A stretch of DNA of 64,000 bases from CBDCWO01 sp965223405 (GCA_965223405.1 CBDCWO010000006.1:2356001-2420000), one strand, 5' to 3'. Positions 42,895-53,663 are shown, counted from the stretch's first letter. Notes: generated by a model not told the origin, from the sequence alone. Numbers and translations: made by a program.

Positions 42895-44058
42895 TTGAAT
42901 AAAAATATTCATATAATTTCTATTATATATTCGAATCGCGGGTATAGCGACAGAGTTAACATGTTGCTTGAATTAGGAAAACACGTTCAGAACCATGTGA
43001 TACTATGCTCTTCTCCATTAAAAAAGAATTCCTGGACTCAGATTAAATCTCCTAGTAGAGTTGATCTAAGGGCAAGAGAATTTTGGATTTGGGCATATTC
43101 AGAAGCTAAGCTATTAATTAGCGATTCTGATTTTCGCTGGATCGTTCATGAGTACCTCTCAGGGATCACAAACTTTTTACTAAAACTGAGATTCAGGAAA
43201 AACGTTTTTACAATAACAAGTACTTACAGTGTTGAATTTACCTTTCTGTTAAAAAGAGGTTGGATGATTGATAAATATTCTTCAGACTTAATCTCTTTTA
43301 ATCAGCAATGTAGTTGGTACAAAAAGTCCTTACTTCTTTCATTGATACGATTGATTACATGGTTAGGTTCAGATCTTATCACCGGAAATTCTACTGCTGT
43401 TACAAATGACTTGAAACTATTATTTCCAAGAAAAGCAACCACTGTGCTCAAGACTGCAGTTAAATTAAATGTTAACGAAAAAAACAAAAGGGATGCTCAA
43501 ACCAATTTTAATATGTTATATGCAGGCCGAATAAATCCGCCGAAGGGAATTGGAATAATGTTAAATGTGTTGAAAACATTATATGAAAAGAATTATAAAT
43601 TTAAGTTTACTATAGTCGGAAATACTTGGATTTTTGAAAAAATATGGTTTGATAAACTGCAGGATAAATTTCAGACAGATAGATTTACGGAAGTTAAGGA
43701 TGCGGTATCACATTCAGAACTATTGACAATTTTCTACAATTCTGATCTTTTAATACTTCCCTCATATTATGAAGGGTCTCCGAGAATAGTCAAGGAAGCT
43801 CTGGCATATGGAACATTGGTTCTGTGTGGTGATATAGCAGGTACAAGGACAATAGATCCTAAAGGGGAAGTGCTATTTTATTTTGACTTATTTGATATCG
43901 ATGACTTTGAAAAGAAATTGAGTTATATTATTAATGACTTGACAGAAAAGGAAATAAAAAATCGTAAAGAAAGAGGGAGAAGAATAATTAAAGGATTTAG
44001 TTGCGAAGTTGTTTCTTCTGAATTAGCATATTTATATTCTAAAATCATTAATTCCTAA
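42895..44058 (+). CDS. Glycosyltransferase family 4
   Basis: A 387-residue GT-B enzyme. The donor-binding half is clear: NMLYAGRINPPKGIGIMLN, FTIVGNTW, VSHSELLTIFYNSDLLILPSYYEGSPRIVKEALAYGTLVL, with the E-x7-E pair at EGSPRIVKE. The start is TTG at 42895; no ATG is found before the fold begins. It adds a hexose-type sugar to the lipid-linked repeat unit by family; the sugar is unknown. Confidence 0.85.
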   Translation: MNKNIHIISIIYSNRGYSDRVNMLLELGKHVQNHVILCSSPLKKNSWTQIKSPSRVDLRAREFWIWAYSEAKLLISDSDFRWIVHEYLSGITNFLLKLRFRKNVFTITSTYSVEFTFLLKRGWMIDKYSSDLISFNQQCSWYKKSLLLSLIRLITWLGSDLITGNSTAVTNDLKLLFPRKATTVLKTAVKLNVNEKNKRDAQTNFNMLYAGRINPPKGIGIMLNVLKTLYEKNYKFKFTIVGNTWIFEKIWFDKLQDKFQTDRFTEVKDAVSHSELLTIFYNSDLLILPSYYEGSPRIVKEALAYGTLVLCGDIAGTRTIDPKGEVLFYFDLFDIDDFEKKLSYIINDLTEKEIKNRKERGRRIIKGFSCEVVSSELAYLYSKIINS

Positions 44059-44078
44059 TAGCAAATATAAACTGACGA

Positions 44079-45218
44079 ATGAAGATTTTACTGAACCTAA
44101 TACCTATAAAAAAAGGTGGAGGGCAACAAGTCGCATTCAATTTTATGAACATAATAGTAAATAACGCTTTTTCTGATTTTGATTTTTTTATCCTGGCTAC
44201 GGATAAGACTTTCATGGCAGAAGTGCTAAATAAACAAAAGAAATATGCTTTCCGTCTTGTCAAAAATGATCCGCTTTCCAGGATACTATTTGAAAGGACT
44301 CAAGTAGAGAAGATCGTCAAGGATAAAAACATTGATATAATTTATACCTTGTTCGGTCCTCCGATATTCTCCGGCAAAGTGAAATCTATTTCCGGTACTG
44401 CTTACTCCAATATCTTTTTTCCGGAGATTAATTTTTGGACATGTAGTTTTGTCAATCGGGCTAAGCATTACTTAATTGATAAATATCGATTAAATAAAAC
44501 CTTACGATCCGATGCTTTGATCTTTGAAAATTCCTCTATGATGGTCAGAGCAGAGCGTTTGTTTAACTACCATAATTCTGTTTTTATCCGACCATCCATT
44601 TCGTTCAACGACTACAAGCCTTCGCAAAAGTATAAAAAGCAACTCCGGTTGATCAATGAAGATGCTTTCAATATCTTAATGTTGACAGGTTGGCATCCAA
44701 ATAAAAACATTGAGAAGGTGCCGGAAATCCTAAAGGCACTGGAAAGAATCAATCAAAACAACGTTGAATTTGTTATCACAGTAGATCCTGAAGATAGTCG
44801 TTCGAAGGAATTATTGTCTCATGCGAAAAGCTTGGGAGTTGGAGGTAAGTTGAAACTAATTGGCGGCATTGCAACCACTGATATCAAATATTTAATTCAA
44901 CAGATAGACTGTATCTTACTGATTAGTTTGTTGGAGAGCTTCAGTAATAATATCATCGAGGCATGGACCTATAAAAAACCGTTGGTCATTACAGATGCAG
45001 AGTGGTCTAGATCTATTTGTAATACTGCTGCGCTTTATACTGACCGGGAAAGTGTTGAAGATATCGCGCATAAATTAGATGTACTGTGTCATAACAAAGC
45101 GTTTTATGATGAGTTGGTGGCGGAAGGATTGAAAGAAATAGAAGCCTATCCTTCTCCGAAGCAAAAGGTCGAGAAACAGCTAACTTTTATTAAAGAATTT
45201 CATGAAAAGGAATATTAG
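44079..45218 (+). CDS. Glycosyltransferase family 4
   Basis: A 379-residue GT-B enzyme. The N-terminus MKILLNLIPIKKGGGQQVAFNFM shows the glycine-rich acceptor-side loop, and the C-terminal half has ILMLTGWHPNKNIEKVPEIL, LIGGIATTDIKYLIQQIDCILLISLLESFSNNIIEAW with the conserved E-S-F...E. The next gene starts within its last codons. Confidence 0.83.
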   Translation: MKILLNLIPIKKGGGQQVAFNFMNIIVNNAFSDFDFFILATDKTFMAEVLNKQKKYAFRLVKNDPLSRILFERTQVEKIVKDKNIDIIYTLFGPPIFSGKVKSISGTAYSNIFFPEINFWTCSFVNRAKHYLIDKYRLNKTLRSDALIFENSSMMVRAERLFNYHNSVFIRPSISFNDYKPSQKYKKQLRLINEDAFNILMLTGWHPNKNIEKVPEILKALERINQNNVEFVITVDPEDSRSKELLSHAKSLGVGGKLKLIGGIATTDIKYLIQQIDCILLISLLESFSNNIIEAWTYKKPLVITDAEWSRSICNTAALYTDRESVEDIAHKLDVLCHNKAFYDELVAEGLKEIEAYPSPKQKVEKQLTFIKEFHEKEY

Positions 45219-45729
45219 GCTATTCTTGATAGCAACTTACGAAGTACTCTCTTTTTTGGTGTTTGCCCTTCCGAGGCATAAGGTATTTAATATTATAAAG
45301 AAAGGGTTTTTAATAATCCAAGGTGCGGAAGTTGGGAACTTTGTTACCTTCTATCCAGGAATAAAAATTAGCCCTGCAAAAAATATTAAACTTGGAGATC
45401 ATGTAGATTTGGCTTGGGGTGTTTTGATCACAACAGGTGGCAGGGTCGAAATCGGGGATAGAACGCTTATCGGGTACAATACTCAGATTTTTTCCAAAAA
45501 CCACATTATTCCTAAAAAGCCGGATATGATTTTTTTTTCGGGTCACGATAAATCCAAGACGGTTATTATTGAAAATGATGTTTGGATAGGTGCCGGCTCA
45601 ATTATATTACCGGGTGTGTTTATTGGAGAAGGAGCGGTTGTGGCGGCTGGGAGTATCGTAACCAAAGATGTAGAACCCTTTTCCATCGTGGGAGGCAACC
45701 CTGCTAAACTAATTAAACATCGTGAATAA
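45202..45729 (+). CDS. Left-handed beta-helix acyltransferase
   Basis: A 175-residue hexapeptide-repeat transferase: FYPGIKISPAKNIKLGDHVDLAWGVLIT, VEIGDRTLIGYNTQIFSKNHI, NDVWIGAGSIILPGVFIGEGAVVAAGSIVTKDVEPFSIVGGNPAKLI. SKNHI holds the likely catalytic His. It overlaps the upstream glycosyltransferase by 17 bases and the following lipoprotein gene by 8. Confidence 0.82.
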   Translation: MKRNIRLFLIATYEVLSFLVFALPRHKVFNIIKKGFLIIQGAEVGNFVTFYPGIKISPAKNIKLGDHVDLAWGVLITTGGRVEIGDRTLIGYNTQIFSKNHIIPKKPDMIFFSGHDKSKTVIIENDVWIGAGSIILPGVFIGEGAVVAAGSIVTKDVEPFSIVGGNPAKLIKHRE

Positions 45730-48184
45730 AATTATTGCTTTTTCCACTGTTTTGCTCCTCATACTTTCATGTACTTCTTCTCGCAAAGCTGTGAAAAAGA
45801 TCTCTACGGGGAATACTTTTTTTTTAGGGCCTAATGGGAAAGATGAGAGAAGTGAAGAAAATGTAGTTTTTTTAGATCCGGGAAAAGGAAAGCTTGTTCT
45901 ACTACACTATGATAAAGGTATAGATCCCGAAAATCCATATATCCGTAAAGGAGTTAAATCCTTTGAAAAGAAGGCTAAACTGATCACCAAAAGCCAAAAA
46001 GTCTTTTCTTCTTCCAAAGATCCAAGGAATAGCAGCCATCTTCATTTAAGAATTGATGGTGATAATAAGCTGATACAAAATCCCCGTGGATTTACAATAA
46101 CTTCAAATACGGATGAGAGAACCGGGAACATTAGGTTATCGGTTACATCCCCCACCGAAGTTGGTATCTTATATGCTATTGAATATTTCAACTTAAATTT
46201 CCTTGGTTTTTTGGAAACTCAACCCAATATAGAAGTCCGTCACCCCGATAAAACATCGACCCATGTCGGTTACGCATATGAAGTTCAGTATAGTATCAAT
46301 CTGCCTCGGATTGCCGAGGTAATCAATCCAGGGCCGGATTTTGATCTTAGAATCTGGACAGGAGAAAGCCAGTTCAATCGGACTGCCTGGCTCCAGGATG
46401 AGGCGAAGAACTTTGAAATCGGTACTCAGCTTTATCAATATCACCACAACCTCTTTAATATTTTTAAATCCGCTCAAAAGAAAGACTGGCAACCCGAATT
46501 TTCAGATCAGAAAAATATTATCCGAGCACAGGAATATGTTGATAGCATGTTTACCCGATTCCCAGATTTAAGATCCGTTTCCTTATCGGTAAATGACGGC
46601 GTAGGGTATCAGGCTAAGGACGTGAAGGTGGATGATAAAGGCAAGTACAATTTAGCAAGGACTTATGTGGCATTTGTAAATGAGGTTGCACGGTATACTT
46701 CCAGGAATTGGCCCGGGAAAAACATAGCCATACTCCAATACAATAAAGTGGCCGACCCAACTGCTATTCCGTATGAAGATAATGTCATCGTTTTTTTATT
46801 GAATGAGATCAAACACAAATACGCCCGCTGGAATAAAAATGCTTCAAAATTTGGGTATTATCAATGGTTGTATGGAAGAAGATATATTTTCCCGAATTAT
46901 GGGCTTACTAAATTGAAGAATGTTCTGCATTGGTGCATCGAGCATGAAATTGATTTATACAAAGGCGAGTTCTACGGAGCTTGGGCCATCGACGGACTAA
47001 GGATCTGGGTGCTGTCCAATTTATTATGGAACTCGGTTCAGGATATCAACAACCTGGTTACCTACTACCTGGAAAACCAATACGGCCCAGGGGCCGGTGA
47101 TATGGCAGAATTCTTTGATTTCTGCGAAGATATTTTTAATGTTAAGTTTGAAAAATATAACATCGGTTTTAGTAATACCGCTTATCCAGGAGAGTATAAT
47201 TTTTATGAGTTGGATATTAAAACCGTTGAGAAGCTAAGTGATTTATTACTAAGTGCAAAACGGAAAATACGGAATCACCAGAAAAATAACGGGAGAGACA
47301 GAAACCGGTACTTATTTAATATCGAAGCATCGATTAAAGCATTCGATTGGTTTGCCTATTACTTCAGGATTTATGACGTAATTTATAAGCGAAAAGGTTT
47401 TTCGGTAAACAGTTTAGACAAAATTCATTCGGAATTAGAGAATTTGGATCAAGCTGTTAAAGCAATTGAGGGATTGCAAAATTATTTCAAAAAAAATCTT
47501 ACCGGAACAGCTCCTTACAGTATTTTTTCCGAAAGTTATAAGGAGTCAGAACCCAGAATTCCCTGGAAGGATTTTGAGAAGTATATTGATCTAAAAATAG
47601 CAATGATGGATAAATATTTACATGCCAATAACCCTGAAGCGTTTGTATATGATTTCTGGCAAGAAGCCTCAAAGAAATATCTTGACATTAATCACTTCTT
47701 ATCAAGGTATTGTAAGTCCTTGGAATTGAGGGATCAGGTATTGGTTGAATATTCGTTTGAAAAGAGATTAGAGATTGATGATGGAAGATTAGAGAAATAT
47801 CTAAACAGGAATATCATAGATAATATAGAATTTGTCGATAAAGAAGAAACTTATGTTTCCCTTTCTGGAGTGGGTGATTATACTGGAATCAAGTATACGA
47901 AACTATTAAAAACAGATCGAACTTACACCTTTTCTTTTATGTATAAAACATTAAATCTGGAAATAGATAATGTCATTCTTATCACTAGTTTTACAAAAAA
48001 TCAAACAAAAAGAGAGTTTATTGAACCATCAAAAGAATGGAAAGAAAAATCTATTATACTTTCGTTTGATAAAAACTCCAGAAAAGAAGAAATACAAGGC
48101 TTATTCATTATTCTTAGCTTAAAAGATACAAACTCATTAAATCAAAAGATACAAATCAAAAAAATTAGATTAATAGAAAATTAA
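45722..48184 (+). CDS. Lipoprotein with DUF4838-like domain
   Basis: An 820-residue predicted outer-envelope lipoprotein. The signal peptide MNKIIAFSTVLLLILSC has its lipobox cysteine at residue 17. After a family-20-like N-terminal domain (PTEVGILYAIEYFNLNFLG), the central part contains FPDLRSVSLSVNDGVGY and NIAILQYNKVA, the pattern of DUF4838, often seen in glycan-active proteins. The C-terminal 150 residues look like a beta-sandwich. It starts at GTG inside the preceding gene. A role in trimming or binding the exported polysaccharide is an inference. Confidence 0.72.
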   Translation: MNKIIAFSTVLLLILSCTSSRKAVKKISTGNTFFLGPNGKDERSEENVVFLDPGKGKLVLLHYDKGIDPENPYIRKGVKSFEKKAKLITKSQKVFSSSKDPRNSSHLHLRIDGDNKLIQNPRGFTITSNTDERTGNIRLSVTSPTEVGILYAIEYFNLNFLGFLETQPNIEVRHPDKTSTHVGYAYEVQYSINLPRIAEVINPGPDFDLRIWTGESQFNRTAWLQDEAKNFEIGTQLYQYHHNLFNIFKSAQKKDWQPEFSDQKNIIRAQEYVDSMFTRFPDLRSVSLSVNDGVGYQAKDVKVDDKGKYNLARTYVAFVNEVARYTSRNWPGKNIAILQYNKVADPTAIPYEDNVIVFLLNEIKHKYARWNKNASKFGYYQWLYGRRYIFPNYGLTKLKNVLHWCIEHEIDLYKGEFYGAWAIDGLRIWVLSNLLWNSVQDINNLVTYYLENQYGPGAGDMAEFFDFCEDIFNVKFEKYNIGFSNTAYPGEYNFYELDIKTVEKLSDLLLSAKRKIRNHQKNNGRDRNRYLFNIEASIKAFDWFAYYFRIYDVIYKRKGFSVNSLDKIHSELENLDQAVKAIEGLQNYFKKNLTGTAPYSIFSESYKESEPRIPWKDFEKYIDLKIAMMDKYLHANNPEAFVYDFWQEASKKYLDINHFLSRYCKSLELRDQVLVEYSFEKRLEIDDGRLEKYLNRNIIDNIEFVDKEETYVSLSGVGDYTGIKYTKLLKTDRTYTFSFMYKTLNLEIDNVILITSFTKNQTKREFIEPSKEWKEKSIILSFDKNSRKEEIQGLFIILSLKDTNSLNQKIQIKKIRLIEN

Positions 48185-48388
48185 TAATTGTAGGCTTTTA
48201 TTATCTTAAATTGATCAAGACTTGGTAGTCATTAAAACTACTCGGAATTTATATATTCTCAAGTATATTTCTTCCAAGATCATTCACTTCAGCATATGAT
48301 TCGAAGTTGATTAATTTCTTTTCAATAAATAATTATTGTTGATGTCGATTTATTGATCATCCATTCACTAATTTATAATTTACTCTTA

Positions 48389-50524
48389 GTGAAACAACTC
48401 ATCCAATCCCTTAAATCCGGTCAAACCACCCTTGAAGAGGTTCCTACCCCTGAAGTTAGACTTGGTCATGTACTGATCAAAACCACGAATTCCCTAGTCT
48501 CCTTAGGAACAGAACGCATGCTCGTAGAATTCGGAAAAGCTAACTTGATTCAAAAGGCCAGGCAACAACCCGAAAAGGTTAAAATGGTCCTGGACAAAAT
48601 CAGGACGGATGGATTGTTACCAACTCTGGAAACGGTTTTCAATAAATTGGAACAACCCCTTCCGCTTGGGTATTGTAATGTCGGTGAAATAGTGGAAATT
48701 GGGAAAGGTGTTTCGGGATATAAAGTGGGTGACCGGGTTGCATCTAACGGACCCCATGCTGAATATGTGTGTGTGCCAAAAAATTTGGTGGCGAAAATAC
48801 CTAATAATGTATCCGATGAGGAAGCCAGCTTCACGGTTATTGGTGCCATTGGATTGCAGGGGATTCGTTTATTAGATCCAAGACTTGGAGATACAGTTGT
48901 AGTGATCGGATTGGGCCTTATCGGGCTGATCACTGCTCAATTATTGGTGGCCAATGGTTGTCATGTTATCGGGATTGAGCTTGATGCGGAAAAAACTGAA
49001 CTGGCAAAATCCCTTGGTATTTATACCATAAACCCACTGAAAACAAATAACCCGGTATCAGCAGTCCACTCTGAGACAAATAGAATAGGAGCGGATGGAG
49101 TAATCATAACAGCGTCAGCCAAAAATAATGATATCATCAAACAAGCGGCGCAGATGAGCAGGAAAAGAGGCAAGATCGTATTGGTAGGAGTGGTTGGGTT
49201 AAACATAGATAGAACAGACTTTTACGAGAAAGAATTATCATTTCAGGTATCCTGCTCCTATGGCCCGGGAAGATATGATGAAAACTATGAACAAAAAGGC
49301 CTGGATTATCCAATCGCATATGTGCGTTGGACCGAAAAACGAAACTTTGAAACGATTCTAAAGGCCATTTCTGCTAATCGAATAAATGTTAAAGCTTTGA
49401 TCTCTGAAGTTGTAGATTTAGATAATTACCATACCATTTATGATGATATTGGAAGTAAAAAATCGATAGCTTCGCTTCTCAAATACCCGGAGCAAAAAGA
49501 AATACAAAGAACCGTTCACCTAGATGAACATAGTTTTTCAGGTTCTGAAACCGCAATTGGTATCATTGGCGCTGGAAATTTTGCCAAAATGACTTTGTTA
49601 CCGGCGCTTAAAAAAACAAGGTCAAAGATCAAGTACATTTCAAGTGCCGGAGGTATTAATGGAACTGCAATGGCCAAAAAGTACGGCATACCAAATAGCT
49701 CCACCGATTACACTAAAATTTTAAAGGACGAACAAATAGATACCGTAATTATTACTACAAGACACGATCTACATGCTGAAATTACCATCCAGGCACTCCA
49801 GGCAGGTAAAAATGTATTTGTAGAAAAACCACTTGCACTAAATCAGGAAGAACTGAACAAGATTCTATCAGCATATCAACAAAACCAAGATTCAACAATT
49901 ACTGTTGGATTTAATCGCAGATTTTCACCTCATATCCAAAAAATCAAAAAGTTAATTAATCCCGCGGAAAATAAAAATATTATTGCTACCATGAATGCGG
50001 GATATATTCCTCCTGAAGTCTGGGTTCATGATATGCAAATTGGAGGTGGAAGAATTATTGGTGAAGCGTGCCATTTCATCGATTTGATAACGTATTTATC
50101 AGGTAGCAAAGTTAAATCGGTCTGTATGAATTCATTAGGAATGTCGCCCGCAGATAATACGGACAATGCCACTATTCTTTTGAAATACGAAAATGGAGAT
50201 AATGGCGTAATCAACTATTTCGCCAACGGGAACAAATCTTATCCCAAAGAAAGAATAGAAATATTTGCTGGTGGAAAAACCCTAATTGTGGATAATTTTA
50301 GAAAAACCACCGCCTACGGAGTAAAAGGTTTCTCCAAGTACAAATCAAAGCTGGATAAAGGTCATGCTGCTCAATTCAAATTACTGATGGAAAGAATAAA
50401 ACAGGGTGGTGCTCCTCTAATTCCATTTGAAGAAATAGTAAATACAACACTTGCATCATTTGCAGCTATCCAAAGCTTGAAACAACAGCAATGGATAGAC
50501 ATTCCAAATGATTTTCAATTATGA
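48389..50524 (+). CDS. Two-domain oxidoreductase: zinc-type alcohol dehydrogenase plus Gfo/Idh/MocA
   Basis: A natural fusion of 711 residues from GTG 48389. Residues 1-370 are a medium-chain dehydrogenase (EVPTPEV, YCNVGEIVEIGKGVSGYKVGDRVASNG, VIGLGLIGLITAQLL). From about residue 385 a Gfo/Idh/MocA domain begins with IGIIGAGNFAKMTLLPAL, followed by VFVEKPLAL and TVGFNRRFSPHI. This architecture is regularly found beside heparinase-like genes in exopolysaccharide clusters, as here. The last codon overlaps the next start by four bases. The redox step is unknown. Confidence 0.88.
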   Translation: MKQLIQSLKSGQTTLEEVPTPEVRLGHVLIKTTNSLVSLGTERMLVEFGKANLIQKARQQPEKVKMVLDKIRTDGLLPTLETVFNKLEQPLPLGYCNVGEIVEIGKGVSGYKVGDRVASNGPHAEYVCVPKNLVAKIPNNVSDEEASFTVIGAIGLQGIRLLDPRLGDTVVVIGLGLIGLITAQLLVANGCHVIGIELDAEKTELAKSLGIYTINPLKTNNPVSAVHSETNRIGADGVIITASAKNNDIIKQAAQMSRKRGKIVLVGVVGLNIDRTDFYEKELSFQVSCSYGPGRYDENYEQKGLDYPIAYVRWTEKRNFETILKAISANRINVKALISEVVDLDNYHTIYDDIGSKKSIASLLKYPEQKEIQRTVHLDEHSFSGSETAIGIIGAGNFAKMTLLPALKKTRSKIKYISSAGGINGTAMAKKYGIPNSSTDYTKILKDEQIDTVIITTRHDLHAEITIQALQAGKNVFVEKPLALNQEELNKILSAYQQNQDSTITVGFNRRFSPHIQKIKKLINPAENKNIIATMNAGYIPPEVWVHDMQIGGGRIIGEACHFIDLITYLSGSKVKSVCMNSLGMSPADNTDNATILLKYENGDNGVINYFANGNKSYPKERIEIFAGGKTLIVDNFRKTTAYGVKGFSKYKSKLDKGHAAQFKLLMERIKQGGAPLIPFEEIVNTTLASFAAIQSLKQQQWIDIPNDFQL

Positions 50525-52422
50525 AACTCAGTACATATTATGGTATTTTAAAGAATATGGGTCCACAATATGTGTCATACAGGTCTATGTATGAACTCAA
50601 AAAAAGAATAGGGATATTAAAGGCAGGGTTCCCTATTCATCCACCGAAAAGGAAATATATTTCCTTAGAACAGTGGCGAAAGAGTGCACCTGCATTTTTC
50701 TTTTCTACCAAAGATTCTATTGCTTTACAAAAGGATCGGTCACAATTGCTGAAACAAGAATATGAACAATATCTCCATGGAAATATCAAGTTTTTCAATT
50801 CCACATATATTAAAATTTACCCTAAATATGATTGGATCACGAATCCTATCACCAAATACAGGTATGATATATCTAGCCATTGGACTGAACTTGAAGACTT
50901 ATCGAAGGAGGCAGGCGATATAAAGTATGTATGGGAAAAATCCAGATTCTCATTTATCCATACTTTGATTAGATACGATTATCATTTTGAGGAAGATTGT
51001 GCAAAATTCGTATTTGATGAGATTGAAGATTGGATGATCAAAAATCCAATAAACCAAGGTCCCAATTATGTCTGCAGCCAGGAGATTTCATTGAGACTAA
51101 TGAACTGGACCTATGCACTCTATTATTTCAAGAATAGTGCATTTCTGACAGAAGAGTTCTTTGACCAAATACAACACTCGATGTATTGGCAGACTCACCA
51201 TGTCTATAAAAACATAAATTTTTCAAGAAAGACCGTACGTAATAATCACGCGATTACAGAGGTCTTCCTGTTGTATTTTATGGGACTCTTATTTCCATAT
51301 TTTCCTGATTCAGGAAAGTGGAAATCACTAGGAAAAAAATGGTTTGAAGCAGAAATTGAGTACCAAATCTATGAGGATGGAACCTATCTACAGCATTCGC
51401 ATAATTACCATAGAGTGGTTATTCAATTGTTAACCTGGAGTTTTTATCTCTCGGAATTGCATCATGAAAAATTTTCACCTACTGCTTATAAAAGAGCCTT
51501 TAAATCATTGGGATTTCTTTATCAATGTATGAATGACACTACAGGTGAACTTCCCAACTATGGGGCCAATGATGGTGCGCTTTTCTTTAAAATGAACAAC
51601 GCTTCCTATAATGACTTCAGACCGCAATTAAATGCACTATATTTTTACTTTAAGGGTGAGCACTTTTTTGAAGATAGTCAAATTCAGGAAGATGTTTTTT
51701 GGCTTGGAAATATTGCCACACCTGATCATACTACGTATAAGGATATTGAATTAACTAAGAAAAATGTCCTGAAATATGATTCAGGAGGATACTATTTGTT
51801 CAGAAATTCAGATGCATTTACTTTCATTAGATGTAACGATTATCGAGATAGGCCATCACATGCTGACAACCTGCATGTTGATATTTGGTATAAAAATATA
51901 AACCTACTTAGAGATCCGGGTACTTTTAGATATAATGACAGTGAAAAGATGACCAGGTTTTTTAACAGTACCTCCTCGCACAATACCATTACCCTTGGAC
52001 ATCACGATCAAATGCTTAAAGGCCCCAGATTTATATGGTTGAAATGGAGCCATAAAGTGGTGGCGGAGGTAAATGAAGAAAATGAATCTGTTTTATTCTA
52101 TGGGAAAATAGTTGCATTTAAGCATATTGGGAAAAATATTACTCATACTCGAAAAGTGAGAATATTCAAAAACGAAATTCGATGGTTAATTGAGGATGAA
52201 GTTGATCACGGTACCAATTTACCCATCATACAGCATTGGAATATTAGCCCGGAGTTTTCGAAATGGTTTACCATTATGGCAATGGATGAAGATCAAAAAA
52301 CCATTGAACCAACTATGAGAAGCGGGTATTTTTCAAAAAAATATGGTATTAAAGAAGAAAGCAAAATTATCTCTTTCTCTTCAGAGAGTAAGAAGATCAT
52401 AACGGTTATCAAAGGGAGATGA
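50521..52422 (+). CDS. Heparinase II/III-like polysaccharide lyase
   Basis: A 633-residue protein with an N-terminal alpha-alpha barrel (NINFSRKTVRNNHAITEVFLLY, YLQHSHNYHRVVIQLLTWS, YGANDGALF) and a C-terminal beta-sandwich (RPSHADNLHVDIWYKNINLLRDPGTFRYN). No signal peptide is seen, as in other members of this biosynthetic-cluster subgroup, so a role in polymer processing or synthesis rather than degradation of an external polymer is possible. It is linked to the preceding and following genes by four-base overlaps. Confidence 0.86.
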   Translation: MKLSTYYGILKNMGPQYVSYRSMYELKKRIGILKAGFPIHPPKRKYISLEQWRKSAPAFFFSTKDSIALQKDRSQLLKQEYEQYLHGNIKFFNSTYIKIYPKYDWITNPITKYRYDISSHWTELEDLSKEAGDIKYVWEKSRFSFIHTLIRYDYHFEEDCAKFVFDEIEDWMIKNPINQGPNYVCSQEISLRLMNWTYALYYFKNSAFLTEEFFDQIQHSMYWQTHHVYKNINFSRKTVRNNHAITEVFLLYFMGLLFPYFPDSGKWKSLGKKWFEAEIEYQIYEDGTYLQHSHNYHRVVIQLLTWSFYLSELHHEKFSPTAYKRAFKSLGFLYQCMNDTTGELPNYGANDGALFFKMNNASYNDFRPQLNALYFYFKGEHFFEDSQIQEDVFWLGNIATPDHTTYKDIELTKKNVLKYDSGGYYLFRNSDAFTFIRCNDYRDRPSHADNLHVDIWYKNINLLRDPGTFRYNDSEKMTRFFNSTSSHNTITLGHHDQMLKGPRFIWLKWSHKVVAEVNEENESVLFYGKIVAFKHIGKNITHTRKVRIFKNEIRWLIEDEVDHGTNLPIIQHWNISPEFSKWFTIMAMDEDQKTIEPTMRSGYFSKKYGIKEESKIISFSSESKKIITVIKGR

Positions 52423-53663
52423 GAATTTTGTTGATTCATCAATACTTCCTGGAAGAAGATGATGGTGGAGGATCCAGATTTAATGAAATGACAGAACAGT
52501 GGTCAAAAATGGGCCATGAAGTAACCGTTATTGCAGGGATGATACACGCTAATGGGAAAGAAAAAAGACCAGAGTATAAAGGCAAATGGTTTGTTAAGAA
52601 GGAACAAGCCGGCGTAAATGTGTTGAGATGTCATGTATCAGAATCCTATAACCGTGGATTTTTAGGAAGATTGTGGGGTTATTTTGCTTTTGTTTTTTCG
52701 AGTAGTTGGGGAGGGGCTCTAAAAATCAACTATAAGCATGATATTATTCTAGTGACTTCTCCACCCTTATTTGTTGGAATTTCAGCACTTATTTTATCGC
52801 GAATAAAAAGAATTCCTTACCTCTTTGAAGTTCGAGACTTGTGGCCTGAATCAGCTATTGATACCGGGGTATTAAAAAATAAATGGATCATTAGGTTGGC
52901 CTTTTGGTTAGAAAAAGTGATCTACAAGAGATCTAGTTTGATTAATGTTCTAACCCCGGCATTTAAAGAAAGATTGATGCATGAAAAGGGAATTCCGGAC
53001 CATAAAATAATATTAATTCCCAATGCCGCTGATTTTAGTCTATCTGCTAAAGTTCTCAATAGAGAGTTTGATCAAAAGGAATTTAGAAATCAAATATCCT
53101 GGGATAACCATTTTGTGATCCTCTATGTCGGAGCACATGGTATAGCTAACCATCTCATTCAAATCATCCAAACGGCAGAATTATGCCAACCCATGAAAGA
53201 TGTACTCTTTGTTTTAATTGGAGATGGAATGGAAAAAGACATGTTGAAAAGTGAAGTACAAAAGAGGAATTTATATAATGTCCAATTTCTGGATCCAGTT
53301 CCAAAAAGTGAAGTATTTAAATATATTTTGGCCGCTGATTTTGGAATGTCCGTATTGAAAAAAGTGGATACCTTCAAGACAATCTATAGTAATAAAACAT
53401 TTGACTATATGTCCTGTAAAAAGCCCATTTTTTTATTGATCGATGGGGTTTCAAGAGATCTTGTAGAAAAAGCGGATTGTGGGATTTATGTCGAACCCGA
53501 AAATCCTGAGGAATTTGCCAAGGCAATTAAGGACATAAAAGGAAATACCAAAAGAATCACCCAGATGGGGTTAAATGGCTATAACTATGCAATCAAACAC
53601 TTCGATAGAATGAAATTGAGTAAAAAATATATTGAAGAGATCAGTAAAGTGATTCAAGGCTAA
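52419..53663 (+). CDS. Glycosyltransferase family 4 (WbuB-like)
   Basis: A 414-residue GT-B enzyme: ILLIHQYFLEEDDGGGSRFNEM, VTVIAGMIH, YLFEVRDLWPESAIDTGVL and IPNAADFSL are the marks of the WbuB-like subgroup, which transfers N-acetylated amino sugars such as fucosamine. The C-terminal half contains ILYVGAHGIANHLIQII and SNKTFDYMSCKKPIFLLIDG. It ends at the base where the next gene begins. Confidence 0.87.
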   Translation: MRILLIHQYFLEEDDGGGSRFNEMTEQWSKMGHEVTVIAGMIHANGKEKRPEYKGKWFVKKEQAGVNVLRCHVSESYNRGFLGRLWGYFAFVFSSSWGGALKINYKHDIILVTSPPLFVGISALILSRIKRIPYLFEVRDLWPESAIDTGVLKNKWIIRLAFWLEKVIYKRSSLINVLTPAFKERLMHEKGIPDHKIILIPNAADFSLSAKVLNREFDQKEFRNQISWDNHFVILYVGAHGIANHLIQIIQTAELCQPMKDVLFVLIGDGMEKDMLKSEVQKRNLYNVQFLDPVPKSEVFKYILAADFGMSVLKKVDTFKTIYSNKTFDYMSCKKPIFLLIDGVSRDLVEKADCGIYVEPENPEEFAKAIKDIKGNTKRITQMGLNGYNYAIKHFDRMKLSKKYIEEISKVIQG

